Below, in pieces: positions 41,101 to 51,438 of a stretch of 64,000 nucleotides of DNA. The notes beneath the pieces are model-generated. The model was not told the origin of the DNA. It saw only the letters and a program-made list of their open reading frames with translations, and ran no database searches. Numbering within the stretch: position 1 is the stretch's first letter; every line of letters starts with the position of its first letter. A program made the translations under genes and the position numbers. This DNA is from Chondrilla cf. caribensis (taxonomy: Eukaryota > Porifera > Demospongiae > Chondrillida > Chondrillidae), in assembly GCA_964020155.1 (NCBI GenBank), contig OZ026566.1, positions 4,744,151 through 4,808,150 on the forward strand. The letters are read 5' to 3'.

Positions 41101-44100
41101 CACAAGAAACATGCAGCTGAGAAGGAACAGAAGACAATTGGTGCTTCGGAACAGGTCTTGTACATGGGGTTGTGTATCTGTGGGCGTGGTCTTGTACATG
41201 GGGTTGTGTATCTGTGGGCGTGGTCTTGTGCATGGGGTGTTGTGTATCTGTGGGCGTGGTCTTGTGCATGGGGTGTTGTGTATCTGTGGGCGTGGTCTTG
41301 TACATGGGGGTTGTGTATCTGTGGGCGTGGTCTTGTGCATGGGGGTTGTGTATCTGTGGGCGTGGTCTTGTACATGGGGGTTGTGTATCTGTGGGCGTGG
41401 TCTTGTGCATGGGGTGTTGTGTATCTGTGGGTGTGGTCTTGTGCATGGGGTGTTGTGTATCTGTGGGTGTGGTCTTGTACATGGGGTGTTTTGATTAATG
41501 GGTGTGGACATGAGGTGTTTGTGCATGTTCAATTGAAGGCCCTAAAGTCAGCAAAGAAGAAAGCTAAGCAAACTGTCAGAGAGGCTGCCCGGATATCCAC
41601 CATCCAGAAAGCCAGGAGGACGTACTGGTGAGAGCACATCCAAGCTGTTTTTGTTGGTCTGATTTTACGTTACTGCACATCTCACTTGTTGCATTTGGTG
41701 GCAAAGGTTTGAAAAGTTCATCTGGTGTGTAAGCTCTGAGAACTACCTTATCATTGGTGGCCGAGACCAGCAGCAAAATGAGCTCATCGTGAAGAAGTAC
41801 TTGCAGGATAGTAAGTGTTTACTGTCATGACAATATCACATGACAATGACCTGACAAACATGTGACCATCAGATGACCTTTATGTCCATGCGGATCTCCA
41901 CGGTGCTGCGAGTATTGTGATCAAGAACCCAGGAGGTGGCCCAGTCCCCCCACTCACCCTTCAGGAGGCAGGGTGCATGGCTGTTTGCTACAGCTCTGCT
42001 TGGGTGGCCCATGTGGTTGCGGATGCATGGTGGGTCTACAGCCATCAGGTTTCCAAGACAGCTCCCACTGGGGAATACCTGACCACAGGGAGCTTCATGG
42101 TTAGAGGAAAGAAGAACTATCTCTCATCATCGCAACTTGTACTTGGTTTTGGATTCCTCTTCAAAGTACGCCGGTTGGCTCCAGTGATCTGTACTCAAGT
42201 AACATACCCCTTCCACTGCAGTTAGAGGAGAGCTGTGTGGACAGACATATTGGAGAAAGAAAAGTTAAAAGTAGTGGGGAGGTGAGTGGGTCAGTGGGTC
42301 AGTGGTGAGGAGGTGAATGGGTCAGTGGTGAGTTGGGTGAGTGGGTCAGTGGTGAGGAGGTGAGTGGGTCAGTGGTGAGGAGGTATGTGGGTCAGTGGTG
42401 AGGAGGTGAGTGGGTCAGTGGTGAAGAGGTGAGTGGGTCAGTGGTGAGGAGGTGAGTGGGTCAGTGGTGAGTTAGGTGAGTGGGTCAGTAGTGAGGAAGT
42501 GAGTGAGTCAGTAGTTAGGTGATAGTTGTGCAGTTCATTATGATGTGTTTTGCAACAGGTTCAGGAGGGAGAAGAAAGAGATGCAACTGAAGAGTTTGTG
42601 GATGTTGAATCCGAGGATGAAGAAGGTATGGGCAAATGATTATGCTCTTCTTCCTCATGAATGTCACAGACCTTCTGTAGGCCAGGGTGATGATGAAACT
42701 TACCCAGATACAACTATCAACTTTGATCTACTATCGGAAAAGTAAGATTCTCCCTAGGCCAGGTTGAGGTGATACTGTTGCCATGGTTACTAAATTTGTA
42801 GGTCAAATGATCTTGAGGATCACAGCGAGCAATTGGTTTGTGTTTGTACGCAGTCAATGTTGCTGCTTGTGTTAGTGATGTGCTCTCTCTGACATTAGTA
42901 CCAGGTGGTTGGTGGGCTGTCAAGAGATCCCCATGTCAGTACCAAGCAAAGGTGAGTGTGGAGTTGAAATGGGATTACAATAACTTGAATTATGTACATG
43001 TATATGTGTGTGCATGTACTTACTTCTAGAGATGTGAAAAAGAGCCAAGATCTTTCTAAGCAAGCTCAAGGACAGCAAATACACTCTGTTCAGACCAAGG
43101 CAAAGAACAAGGTGTTTCCAGATAAGCTCAAACCCTGAATTTAATTAGCTACCATTATTCTGGTGCTCTCATACCATCACACACTGTCACCCACACACTG
43201 TCATCCTCACACTGTCATCCTCACACTGTCATCCTCACACTGTCATCCTCACACTGTCACCCACACACTGTTATCCTCACACTGTCATCCTCACACTGTC
43301 ACCCTCACACTCATTTTCACTGTTAGACTAAGCAGAAACTCAAACATAAGTACACTGAACAAGATGATGAAGAAAAAAAGATCAAGATGGAGTTATTAGG
43401 GGTAAGGGAAATTGTGAGACAAATGTCTCTTTCCATCAACTGTCTATTGCTCTCTTGGGCATTTGTGTACGTAGGTGGGTGTTGGGAAACAAGAGGTGAA
43501 AGGAAAGAATAATAAGCGCAAATCAAATAATCCAAAGAAGAAATATAAAGAATCCACTGCTAAGTCCTTTGTACCATCCAGGAGAAGGCAGGCTGATCCT
43601 CGCTTTTTACTGGTGAATGATGGTGATGAAAATTGCAATGATGCCAATGATAATAAGGAGTCCGATGACGGCAGAGCACAGTTACATTCAGAGGAGGGTG
43701 GAGAAAGTGATGATTTTACAACTACAGACACTGTGGATTCTGGAGTTTTAGTGCCAGAGCAGAATTCATTGCAATCAACTATATCATCATTAGTCCTCCC
43801 TGAGTGTGACCCAACAGAACAAGTCCTCACAGAGCAGGTCCCTACAGAGCAGGTCTCTACAGAGCAGGTCCCTACAGAGCAGGTCCCTACAGAGCAGGTC
43901 CCTACAGAGCAGGTCTCTACAGAGCAGGTCTCTACAGAGCAGGTCCCTACAGAGCAGGTCCCTACAGAGCAGGTCCCTACAGAGCAGGTCCCTACAGAGC
44001 AGGTCTCTACAGAGCAGGTCCCTACAGAGCAGGTCCCTGCAGAGCAGGTCCCTGCAGAGCAGGTCCCTGCAGAGCAGGTCCCTGCAGAGCAGGTCCCTAC

Positions 44101-45824
44101 AGAGCAGGTCCCTGCAATGCTGGTTCCTACCAAGCAGGCTATTGCAGAGGTGAGATGTGTTTTTAAAGAAATTTTCATGTTATGGTCACATGCACATCAC
44201 ATGTTAATAGGTACCTGATGACCTTGAAGAGATTAGTACAGATTTGAATAAAGTGAGAAAGAGCCTTTCTCAGACACACGTGAGACTGGTGTATGTACTT
44301 TTCCATCTCTCATTACAGGAACAGGCCTCGGTCCTTGACTCCTTGACAGGCTGTCCACTAGAGGATGATCTTCTGTTGTTTGCTGTTCCTGTTTGTGCTC
44401 CTTATACAGCCATGACCGGCTATAAGTAAGTTTGTTTACTGCATAGTTTATAATAAAGTTGAGTAATCCCAGGGCGTCACTCCTATACCTACGTATACCA
44501 CTGGCATCACTCCTATACCTACGTGTACCACTGGCGTCACTCCTATACCTACGTGTACCACTGGCGTCACTCCTATACCTACGTGTACCACTGGTGTCAC
44601 TCCTATACCTACGTGTACCACTGGCGTCACTCCTATACCTACGTGTACCACTGGCGTCACTCCTATACCTACGTGTACCACTGGCGTCACTCCTATACCT
44701 ACGTGTACCACTGGCGTCACTCCTATACCTACGTGTACCACTGGCGTCACTCCTATACCTACGTGTACCACTGGCGTCACTCCTATACCTACGTGTACCA
44801 CTGGCGTCACTCCTATACCTACGTGTACCACTGGCGTCACTCCTATACCTACGTGTACCACTGGCGTCACTCCTATACCTACGTGTACCACTGGCGTCAC
44901 TCCTATATCTACGTGTACCACTGGTGTCACTCCTATACCTACGTGTACCACTGGTGTCACTCCTATACCTACGTGTACCACTGGCGTCACTCCTATACCT
45001 ACGTGTACCACTGGCGTCACTCCTATATCTACGTGTACCACTGGTGTCACTCCTATACCTACGTGTACCACTGGCGTCACTCCTATACCTACGTGTACCA
45101 CTGGCGTCACTCCTATACCTACGTGTACCACTGGCGTCACTCCTATACCTACGTGTACCACTGGCGTCACTCCTATACCTACGTGTACCACTGGCGTCAC
45201 TCCTATACCTACGTGTACCACTGGCGTCACTCCTATACCTACGTATACCACTGGCATCACTCCTATACCTACGTGTACCACTGGCGTCACTCCTATACCT
45301 ACGTGTACCACTGGCATCACTCCTATACCTACGTGTACCACTGGCATCACTCCTATACCTACGTGTACCACTGGCATCACTCCTATACCTACGTGTACCA
45401 CTGGCATCACTCCTATACCTACGTGTACCACTGGCGTCACTCCTATACCTACATACACCACTGGTGTTCCCGTGTGCATAGGTTCAAAGTGAAGCTTATC
45501 CCGGGAGCAAGTAGGAGAGGGAAAGGTGGGCTAATGGCTTGAGCACTCCACAATTCTCTGTATGTGTAACCCTCCATGTGATCCTCTGTCCAGCTGCTAG
45601 GGCAACTGTGTTCCATTTCCTGAAATCCAAGGAAGCAACTTCTCGAGAGAAGGACTTACTGAAAAGTGTCAAGGTCACAATATATGCATGTTGTCATGAC
45701 AACCATTGACCTCCTGTGTATTTGGCTTCTACAGGACACGGACTTGTCGCGATATTTTCCTGGAAAAGTTAAATTGTCTTATTCAGTCTCACTCAGTGGC
45801 CAAAAGAAGTCAAAGAGAAAATAA
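38161..45824 (+). CDS. NEMF: Ribosome quality control factor NEMF (Rqc2/Tae2)
   Basis: NEMF binds stalled 60S subunits carrying peptidyl-tRNA, recruits the Listerin ligase and adds C-terminal alanine (CAT) tails. Exon 1 (38161-38219) starts [14 protein letters not shown] with the conserved Asp9. The NFACT-N part includes [55 protein letters not shown] and [14 protein letters not shown], keeping the Asp-Arg pair needed for CAT tailing. After a coiled-coil stretch ([24 protein letters not shown]) comes the NFACT-R block: [68 protein letters not shown]. The C-terminal part is acidic then basic, with a coding repeat, [18 protein letters not shown] and the tail KSKRK (stop 45822-45824). Splice phases were checked for about twelve junctions and all agree. 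Five introns carry minisatellites with unusual relation to splice sites (see findings). Confidence 0.96.
39595..40175 (+). repeat. 16-bp C-rich minisatellite in NEMF intron, AG-free
   Basis: About 36 copies of a 16-bp unit (TCCTCCCACCTTGCAC and the CCATGCAC variant). From 39611 to 40200 the plus strand has no AG dinucleotide. The next AG, at 40201-40202, is the acceptor of the exon beginning [12 protein letters not shown]. The array acts in effect as an outsized pyrimidine-rich tract. Confidence 0.95.
40315..40465 (+). repeat. 22-bp tandem repeat in NEMF intron
   Basis: Six to seven copies of a GTGGGTGTGTAGTCAGTTATTT-like unit, in the intron before the exon [15 protein letters not shown]. 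This array does contain AG. Confidence 0.85.
41150..41495 (+). repeat. 34-36-bp GT-rich minisatellite in NEMF intron, AG-free
   Basis: About ten copies of a unit built of GTGTATCTGTGGGCGTGG and TCTTGTGCATGGGGT. The intron begins with the GTCTTGTACATGGGG part of the first copy (donor GGAACAG/GTCTTG). No AG occurs from 41156 to about 41512. One AG (in CATGAGG) then precedes the true acceptor TTGAAG before [13 protein letters not shown]. Confidence 0.92.
42280..42520 (+). repeat. 23-bp minisatellite of repeated 5' splice sites in NEMF intron
   Basis: About ten copies of a unit GAGGTGAGTGGGTCAGTGGT. The first copy is the actual exon/intron border (AGTGGGGAG/GTGAGTGGG, exon end SSGE). Later copies repeat GAG/GTGAGT or close variants (GTGAAT, GTATGT). 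Confidence 0.92.
43178..43315 (+). repeat. 14-bp minisatellite in NEMF intron, AG-free
   Basis: About ten copies of CACACTGTCATCCT with a CACCCA variant. No AG occurs from 43148 to 43324, and the next AG (43325-43326) is the acceptor before [17 protein letters not shown]. Confidence 0.93.
43816..44127 (+). repeat. Coding 15-bp minisatellite in NEMF
   Basis: About twenty in-frame copies of the five-residue unit VPTEQ (GTCCCTACAGAGCAG) with Ser, Leu or Ala replacing Pro/Thr ([10 protein letters not shown]). It lies in the acidic linker between the basic [17 protein letters not shown] segment and the C-terminal [11 protein letters not shown] domain. Confidence 0.9.
44472..45475 (+). repeat. 30-bp minisatellite filling a NEMF intron, AG-free
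   Basis: About 33 copies of a 30-bp unit built of TACGTGTACCACTGG and CGTCACTCCTATACC, with single-base variants. Copies fall in exact register for over 1 kb. From 44472 to 45478 the sense strand has no AG; the next AG at 45479-45480 is the acceptor joining TGYK to FKVKLIPG. The donor is GCTATAA/GTAAGT. All frames are open on both strands because of the unit length. Confidence 0.96.
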
Positions 45825-45899
45825 TCATTATCAATCACTAGTTTCTTCACAAAGTAAACCAATCCATCACTCATGATTATAACACTTATTCTTTCAAGT

Positions 45900-45905
45900 T
45901 TTATT
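45900..45905 (-). terminator. Candidate poly(A) signal of presenilin
   Basis: TTTATT on the plus strand reads AATAAA for the presenilin transcript, 98 nt past its stop. It lies upstream of the NEMF signal, so the two mRNAs would overlap by roughly 70 nt. Confidence 0.55.
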
Positions 45906-45936
45906 TTGTGATTGTAATAGTAATTGTTATATACAG

Positions 45937-45942
45937 AATAAA
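45937..45942 (+). terminator. Poly(A) signal of NEMF
   Basis: AATAAA lies 113 nt after the NEMF stop codon, only 61 nt before the end of the convergent presenilin coding sequence. Confidence 0.65.
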
Positions 45943-46002
45943 GTTATACATCAAGCTTAGCTTGCTACCCAAGCATTTAACATTACATTGCAGCTATCAA
46001 GA

Positions 46003-48454
46003 TCAAAGGAAGACTTGATTGACAGCCAGGATCACAGCAAATGGTGAGAGGAGATACCGCGAGGTGAAGTAAAATATCATACCAAATATGATGGAGATGG
46101 GCAACGCAGGGAGGGCTCGCCTGAGCATACCCAACAGAATAGTCGTCATACAGAGTCCCTGTAAGGGGGTAAATCCTCTCGTTAAGAACTGGGTGTGTAC
46201 AGCATTAAACTTATGAAGACTTACAATTAGTATGGACACAAAACAGGAGGATATGATCACCCAGTCACCCTTGCTGTCGTTGGCTGCTTTGCCAATCAAC
46301 AAACTGTAGAAGATGAAGTCACCCAAGCCAAGCCGCACTCCTCTTCCTGAATAGACAGCAATAAAACCAGTAACAGTAATCTGCTGTAAGGTAAGAGTCG
46401 GTGTTCACTGACGTTCTGTTTCCTCCTCTTGATTGTCCTCGCTGTTCTGCCGTGGTCTAGTGCGCTGCCTGGCAGACTCACCAGCAGTGCTGGAACGATG
46501 GCTTTGTTCACTGAATCATATAATAAACACAAAGATCAAATGCTCCCAGTAGTTGAGCCATATTCCTACCTTGTGCTCTGTTCATTAGTGTCAGTGGGTG
46601 TGTCAGTGGGCGTGTCTTGATTTATATTCAGAACAGGAGGTTCACTCTCACCCGTATCATGTGCGAGTGGATTGCTCTCATTCACATCAAGAGTGGGTGG
46701 GTCCCCCTCCTCACCCTCATTCTCGCTCTCATGGTCAACACTGGGAGTGGTGCCTTTCTTCTTTGGTACGTCGGCCATTCCTATGGTCCACATCATAGTG
46801 GCTTGAAGGGGGAGGAGGTGGTAGTAACCACACCCATTGAACGCATAATATGTTGACACTTACAAGAGTAGATCAAAGCAGGGAATAGATCAACATTTCT
46901 CTCCTGAGCTGTCTCCACCAGAATCCTCAAAGGTCCTTTTGGACACAACACAGCAATAATATCTGCAGGAAATACAACACAGAATGAGACAGGGCAGAAC
47001 ATGGCTCTCAAAGCAGAATAACAACCCAACTGACCCCACACAGAAATAGCAAACAGTAGTAACCAAGTTGTCCAGTCTGGAAGAAACAGCAATAGTCTTG
47101 AAGCCTGTGATGAGAAACACTTCCACTGAAGTACACAAATGCTTCCAGTCTATGCTCACTGCTCACCACCAGAGAGCAGACCACAATGAGGTAGGCTTGC
47201 TGCAGCCTCAATGGACCCTTCCAATGAATAACTATTATCCCCATGATCCCAAAGTTCCACATACAGAAACTCAGTGAGAACCAGTCCAGTGGTAGATTGT
47301 GAGCACTGCATATGTCCCTGTGAATGATGTACAGACACTGCATGTACTGACACAGTTGTCACAACTCACTATACCAGGGCAAGTAGCTTACATGATGTAC
47401 AAAGATGCAAATACAAACAATAACAGAATGGAAGCCACCAGCAACCAGCCGTAGATGACCTGAGATGGGTGCAGTACACTAGTGAAGACACAACATTCCG
47501 GGTGATAACAGCCTGATGCTTGCCTTATAGCACTTGAATTTGAAGAGGCACACAAGAAGTATTGTCATGGCGATCACAATAGTGATTATAACGGCAACAT
47601 TGATAACAGCCGTGAGAATTTGCTGTCCATCGTCACCACTACTCTCACTAGTAACAGGCAGGGCGTTCCTAGAGGAGAGGCCATATAAAGATTGAATGAA
47701 TGCACCCAACATTGGGTTGCTATGGTAACTCACAGTCCTGCACTAAGAGCATTATGATCTGCCTTCAGTGCCACAGAAAGTACAAAGGTCAACACAACAG
47801 CCATGCAAATAGTGACTGGCACGAGAAGATTTATGATCTGCAGAGCTCCAAATTTAAGTAGCTCTTCAGATCTTTCCGTGTTATCGTCGTCATCTCCAAA
47901 AGCGGGGAGGAGATTTAAGAGTGTCCTGAAGATACATACAAATCCACATTCTTTCCGCTTTGGGTCATCATCATTGCCCGACGGAGTGCTCTGAATGATG
48001 GAAAACTTGCCTGGAAAACTACTAGTGATTAAGACAAAACAATAACATACAGGAGGTGTTCTTTCTGAGGAAGGTCTCTCCTCAATTTTGCGAAGACGAA
48101 TAGGTGAACCTGAAGCCTGTAATAGATTATAAAGGAACAAATGTCGTCGATAGTACACAACATATACCATCAAATGTCAAATTCCATCAATTACATTGAC
48201 ATGTTGCTCTATAATAATAATTATCCAGCTAATAATATCTATACCCTCCCGAAGTCTGCGGGTATCCTTTTCAGTAGGTTAGGCCATAGACCCTATGGTT
48301 AGGCTTAATAATATAGTCATCTAACATTGAAACATACGATTTTGCCGGTAGCTTCTTTCTGCATGCTTTCCGATTCATCGACAAGAAGGCGCCTTCTTTC
48401 TTGTCCCGGTGATTCTCCACTCAACGAGGAATCGTTTTCAGTCATGTCGGCCAT
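46003..48454 (-). CDS. PSEN: Presenilin, catalytic subunit of gamma-secretase
   Basis: Presenilin is the nine-helix aspartyl protease of gamma-secretase, cutting Notch-type and other single-pass membrane proteins. The start at 48454 gives [18 protein letters not shown], a polar cytosolic N-terminus. Exons follow with [20 protein letters not shown] (TM1), a luminal loop, [84 protein letters not shown]. After splicing the TM6 motif reads [20 protein letters not shown], with the catalytic Asp codon built across the intron (G/AT). A large acidic cytosolic loop (46566-46800) precedes [12 protein letters not shown] (second Asp, GxGD), TM8 and [12 protein letters not shown] (PAL motif), ending VNQVFL. 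Divergent from PNO1 with only 48 bp between starts. Introns are as short as about 43 bp. Confidence 0.96.
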
Positions 48455-48502
48455 TTTCTCAAATAACAAAGCTCACGTGACTCGCACATGCTTTAGAGGA
48501 AA
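48455..48502. promoter_or_regulatory. 48-bp bidirectional promoter PSEN/PNO1 with E-box
   Basis: The two start codons face away from each other with 48 bp between them. A palindrome TCACGTGA lies at 48473-48480, followed by C, one base short of the GTCACGTGAC (CLEAR/USF) consensus. Transcription start sites may lie within the opposite gene's first codons. Confidence 0.6.
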
Positions 48503-51304
48503 ATGGACACTGACTCCACTTCGGTAGATGACACAGCAACTCAGCTGGAGCGTGGAACCGAGCAGGGTGATAAGGAATTTAAGACTATCGATAGGAAGAA
48601 AACCTTGATTCAAAATATGGACAGTGAAGATATTGCTACTGTTCCTATCAGCCGTCCTAACTTTCCTCCAGCTAGCGCTCAAAGAGAAGATGGAGATACA
48701 GAATTCAGACGCATTCCTATACCTCCTAATCGATTTTCTCCTCTAAAGGAGAATTGGATGAAGATATTTACTCCTATCGCCGAACAACTGAAGCTTCAAA
48801 TAAGGCTCAACCTGAAGAACAAAAGCATTGAATTGAGAGTGAGTCCACGTTCTCTCTCGTTCGCTATTGTCCTTATCTGGTGTGTACATTTGAATTTAGA
48901 CTTCAAAATTTACTGTTGATTCGGGTGCTATACAAAAGGGAAGCGATTTTGTCACAGCGTTCACTCTGGGATTTGATGTTGATGTAAGTCCTTACCATTC
49001 TCTGAACTACATCCATCACCAGTGTCCCTCCATCACCAGTGTCCCTCCATCACCAGTGTCCCTCCATCACCGGTGTACCTCCATCACCAGTATACCTCCA
49101 TCACCAGTGTCCCTCCATCACCAGTGTCCCTCCATCACCGGTGTACCTCCATCACCAGTGTCCCTCCATCACCAGTGTCCCTCCATCACCAGTATACCTC
49201 CATCACCAGTGTCCCTCCATCACCGGTGTCCCTCCATCACCGGTGTCCCTCCATCACCGGTGTCCCTCCATCACCGGTGTCCCTCCATCACCGGTGTCCC
49301 TCCATCACCGGTGTCCCTCCATCACCGGTGTCCCTCCATCACCGGTGTCCCTCCATCACCGGTGTCCCTCCATCACCAGTGTCCCTCCACCACCAGTGTC
49401 CCTCCACCACCAGTATACCTCCACCACCAGTGTCCCTCCATCACCAGTGTCCCTCCATCACCAGTGTCCCTCCATCACCGGTGTCCCTCCACCACCAGTG
49501 TCCCTCCATCACCAGTGTCCCTCCATCACCAGTGTCCCTCCATCACCAGTGTACCTCCATCATCGGTGTCCCTCCATCTCTCTCTCTATTACCTTAGTTA
49601 TGTGTATTCAGTTTTATTCTTTTAGGATGCACTAGCCCTTGTTCGATTGGATGATCTTTTCATTGACTCATTTGAAGTTACAGATGGTAAGAGTGGATTG
49701 AGATAAGTAGCAAATGCTCAAGTACACATGCCAGTGTTCCAGCTAGTGGACACTGGTCACCATCCAGCTGGTGGACACTGGTCACCATCCAGCTGGTGGA
49801 CACTGGTCACCATCCAGCTGGTGGACACTGGTCACCATCCAGCTGGTGGACACTGGTCACCATCCAGCTGGTGGACACTGGTCACCATCCAGCTGGTGGA
49901 CACTGGTCACCATCCAGCTGGTGGACACTGGTCACCATCCAGCTAGTGGACACTGGTCACCATCCAGCTGGTGGACACTGGTCACCATCCAGCTAGTGGA
50001 CACTGGTCACCATCCAGCTGGTGGACACTGGTCACCATCCAGCTGGTGGACACTGGTCACCATCCAGCTGGTGGACACTGGTCACCATCCAGCTGGTGGA
50101 CACTGGTCACCATCCAGCTAGTGGACACTGGTCACCATCCAGCTGGTGGACACTGGTCACCATCCAGCTGGTGGACACTGGTCACCATCCAGCTGGTGGA
50201 CACTGGTCACCATCCAGCTAGTGGACACTGGTCACCATCCAGCTGGTGGACACTGGTCACCATCCAGCTAGTGGACACTGGTCACCATCCAGCTGGTGGA
50301 CACTGGTCACCATCCAGCTGGTGGACACTGGTCACCATCCAGCTGGTGGACACTGGTCACCATCCAGCTGGTGGACACTGGTCACCATCCAGCTGGTGGA
50401 CACTGGTCACCATCCAGCTGGTGGACACTGGTCACCATCCAGCTAGTGGACACTGGTCACCATCCAGCTGGTGGACACTGGTCACCATCCAGCTGGTGGA
50501 CACTGGTCACCATCCAGCTAGTGGACACTGGTCACCATCCAGCTGGTGGACACTGGTCACCATCCAGCTAGTGGACACTGGTCACCATCCAGCTGGTGGA
50601 CACTGGTCACCATCCAGCTGGTGGACACTGGTCACAGTCTAGCTGGTGGATGCTGGTCATGTTCCAGCCAGGCCTTCATTTAGGAATCGCACCAAGGGGG
50701 AGGGGGAGGGGGAATGAGAGTGTATCAGGAGGGGCGGGGTCCTATCTCTGTGTGCTTGGGAATTGTTGTATCACAGACTCTCTGAGATTGCTTCCGGTAC
50801 ATTCTCACATTTACTAGATTCATTCCCTCAGACTATCAGATTTGGCACAAACAGGCCATATTCATTGTTCCTTGTCGTGTTTCCACATCCGGTGGACACT
50901 ACATGTCACATTTTGTGTATCTGATCCAGTAAAGCCATTAAGAGGAGACCACTTGTCTAGGGCCATTGGTCGAATAGCGGGTACTGGTGGAAAAACAAAG
51001 TTTACCATTGAAAATACAACAAAAACTCGCATCGTTCTAGCTGACAGGTGCAGTGCAACAAGGTAATGATTGCCATTGAACACTTTAGGACTATTTATTT
51101 TGTCACTTTAGAAGAATTCACATTTTGGGATCGTACCAGAATATCAGAATAGCCAGGAATGCTATTAGCAGTTTGATCTTAGGTAAGTCTTCCTGCTTTG
51201 ATGTCATTCGTGGAATTAAGGTGATGTGTGTTGTTGAATCCACAGGTTCACCTCCAAGTAAGGTTTATGGGCAGTTAAGATCAAGAACAAGAGATAAATT
51301 TTAA
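48503..51304 (+). CDS. PNO1: RNA-binding protein PNO1 (Dim2/Rrp20)
   Basis: PNO1 is the KH-domain partner of the NOB1 endonuclease and is needed for 18S rRNA maturation and 40S export. Exon 1 (48503-48838) has a variable polar N-terminus, then [20 protein letters not shown] and [17 protein letters not shown]. Exon 2 (48900-48983) is [20 protein letters not shown] plus FTLGFDVD. Exon 3 (49625-49686) is [20 protein letters not shown]. Exon 4 (from about 50931) is [20 protein letters not shown] and [19 protein letters not shown], with the KH GxxG-type loop. Exon 5 gives [20 protein letters not shown], and exon 6 [17 protein letters not shown], stop 51302-51304. All phases agree. Coding sequence is under 800 nt, while introns 2 and 3 are almost wholly minisatellite. 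Confidence 0.96.
49008..49580 (+). repeat. 17-bp minisatellite in PNO1 intron 2
   Basis: About 33 copies of CTCCATCACCAGTGTCC and the variant with ACCGG. Because 17 is not a multiple of three, a sense frame passes through all three phases and happens to stay open (His-His-Gln/Arg-Cys-Pro-Ser-Ile-Thr pattern), producing three overlapping spurious frames. Confidence 0.95.
49738..50665 (+). repeat. 25-bp minisatellite in PNO1 intron 3
   Basis: About 37 copies of a 25-bp unit built of AGCTGGTGGACACTGG and TCACCATCC. The main variant is AGCTAGTGG, which falls at irregular intervals. GGTGGACACTGGTCACC has partial inverted symmetry (GGTGxxCACTGGTCACC). Confidence 0.95.
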
Positions 51305-51311
51305 CATGAAT

Positions 51312-51317
51312 TTTATT
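51312..51317 (-). terminator. Candidate poly(A) signal of ACSS1
   Basis: TTTATT on the plus strand is AATAAA for the ACSS1 transcript, 122 nt past its stop. It is 8 nt from the PNO1 stop codon, so cleavage would fall inside the last PNO1 exon on the opposite strand. Confidence 0.5.
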
Positions 51318-51438
51318 TTAAGTCTTATTAAATTTCATTGCTCATCACTGTACTCTATACAGTTTGTGTATAAAACAAATTTAAGAAGTATATAAACTTG
51401 CATAAAACGTGTTTGGGGCTATTCGATGCTCCTCCGTT

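Noticed and set aside
41071..41631. Plus-strand frame with [10 protein letters not shown] repeats as an extension of NEMF
   Set aside because: Conserved exons on either side (LSAYANAR.. and [13 protein letters not shown]) join only if this part is spliced out.
44448..45542. Three overlapping frames of about 340 residues (for example [10 protein letters not shown] repeats)
   Set aside because: The 30-bp unit is stop-free in all of these frames. The stretch is an intron with clear donor and acceptor joining conserved NEMF exons. A silk- or antifreeze-like protein was considered and dropped.
49022..50642. Frames rich in [10 protein letters not shown] and [18 protein letters not shown]
   Set aside because: Products of the 17-bp and 25-bp repeats in PNO1 introns 2 and 3.
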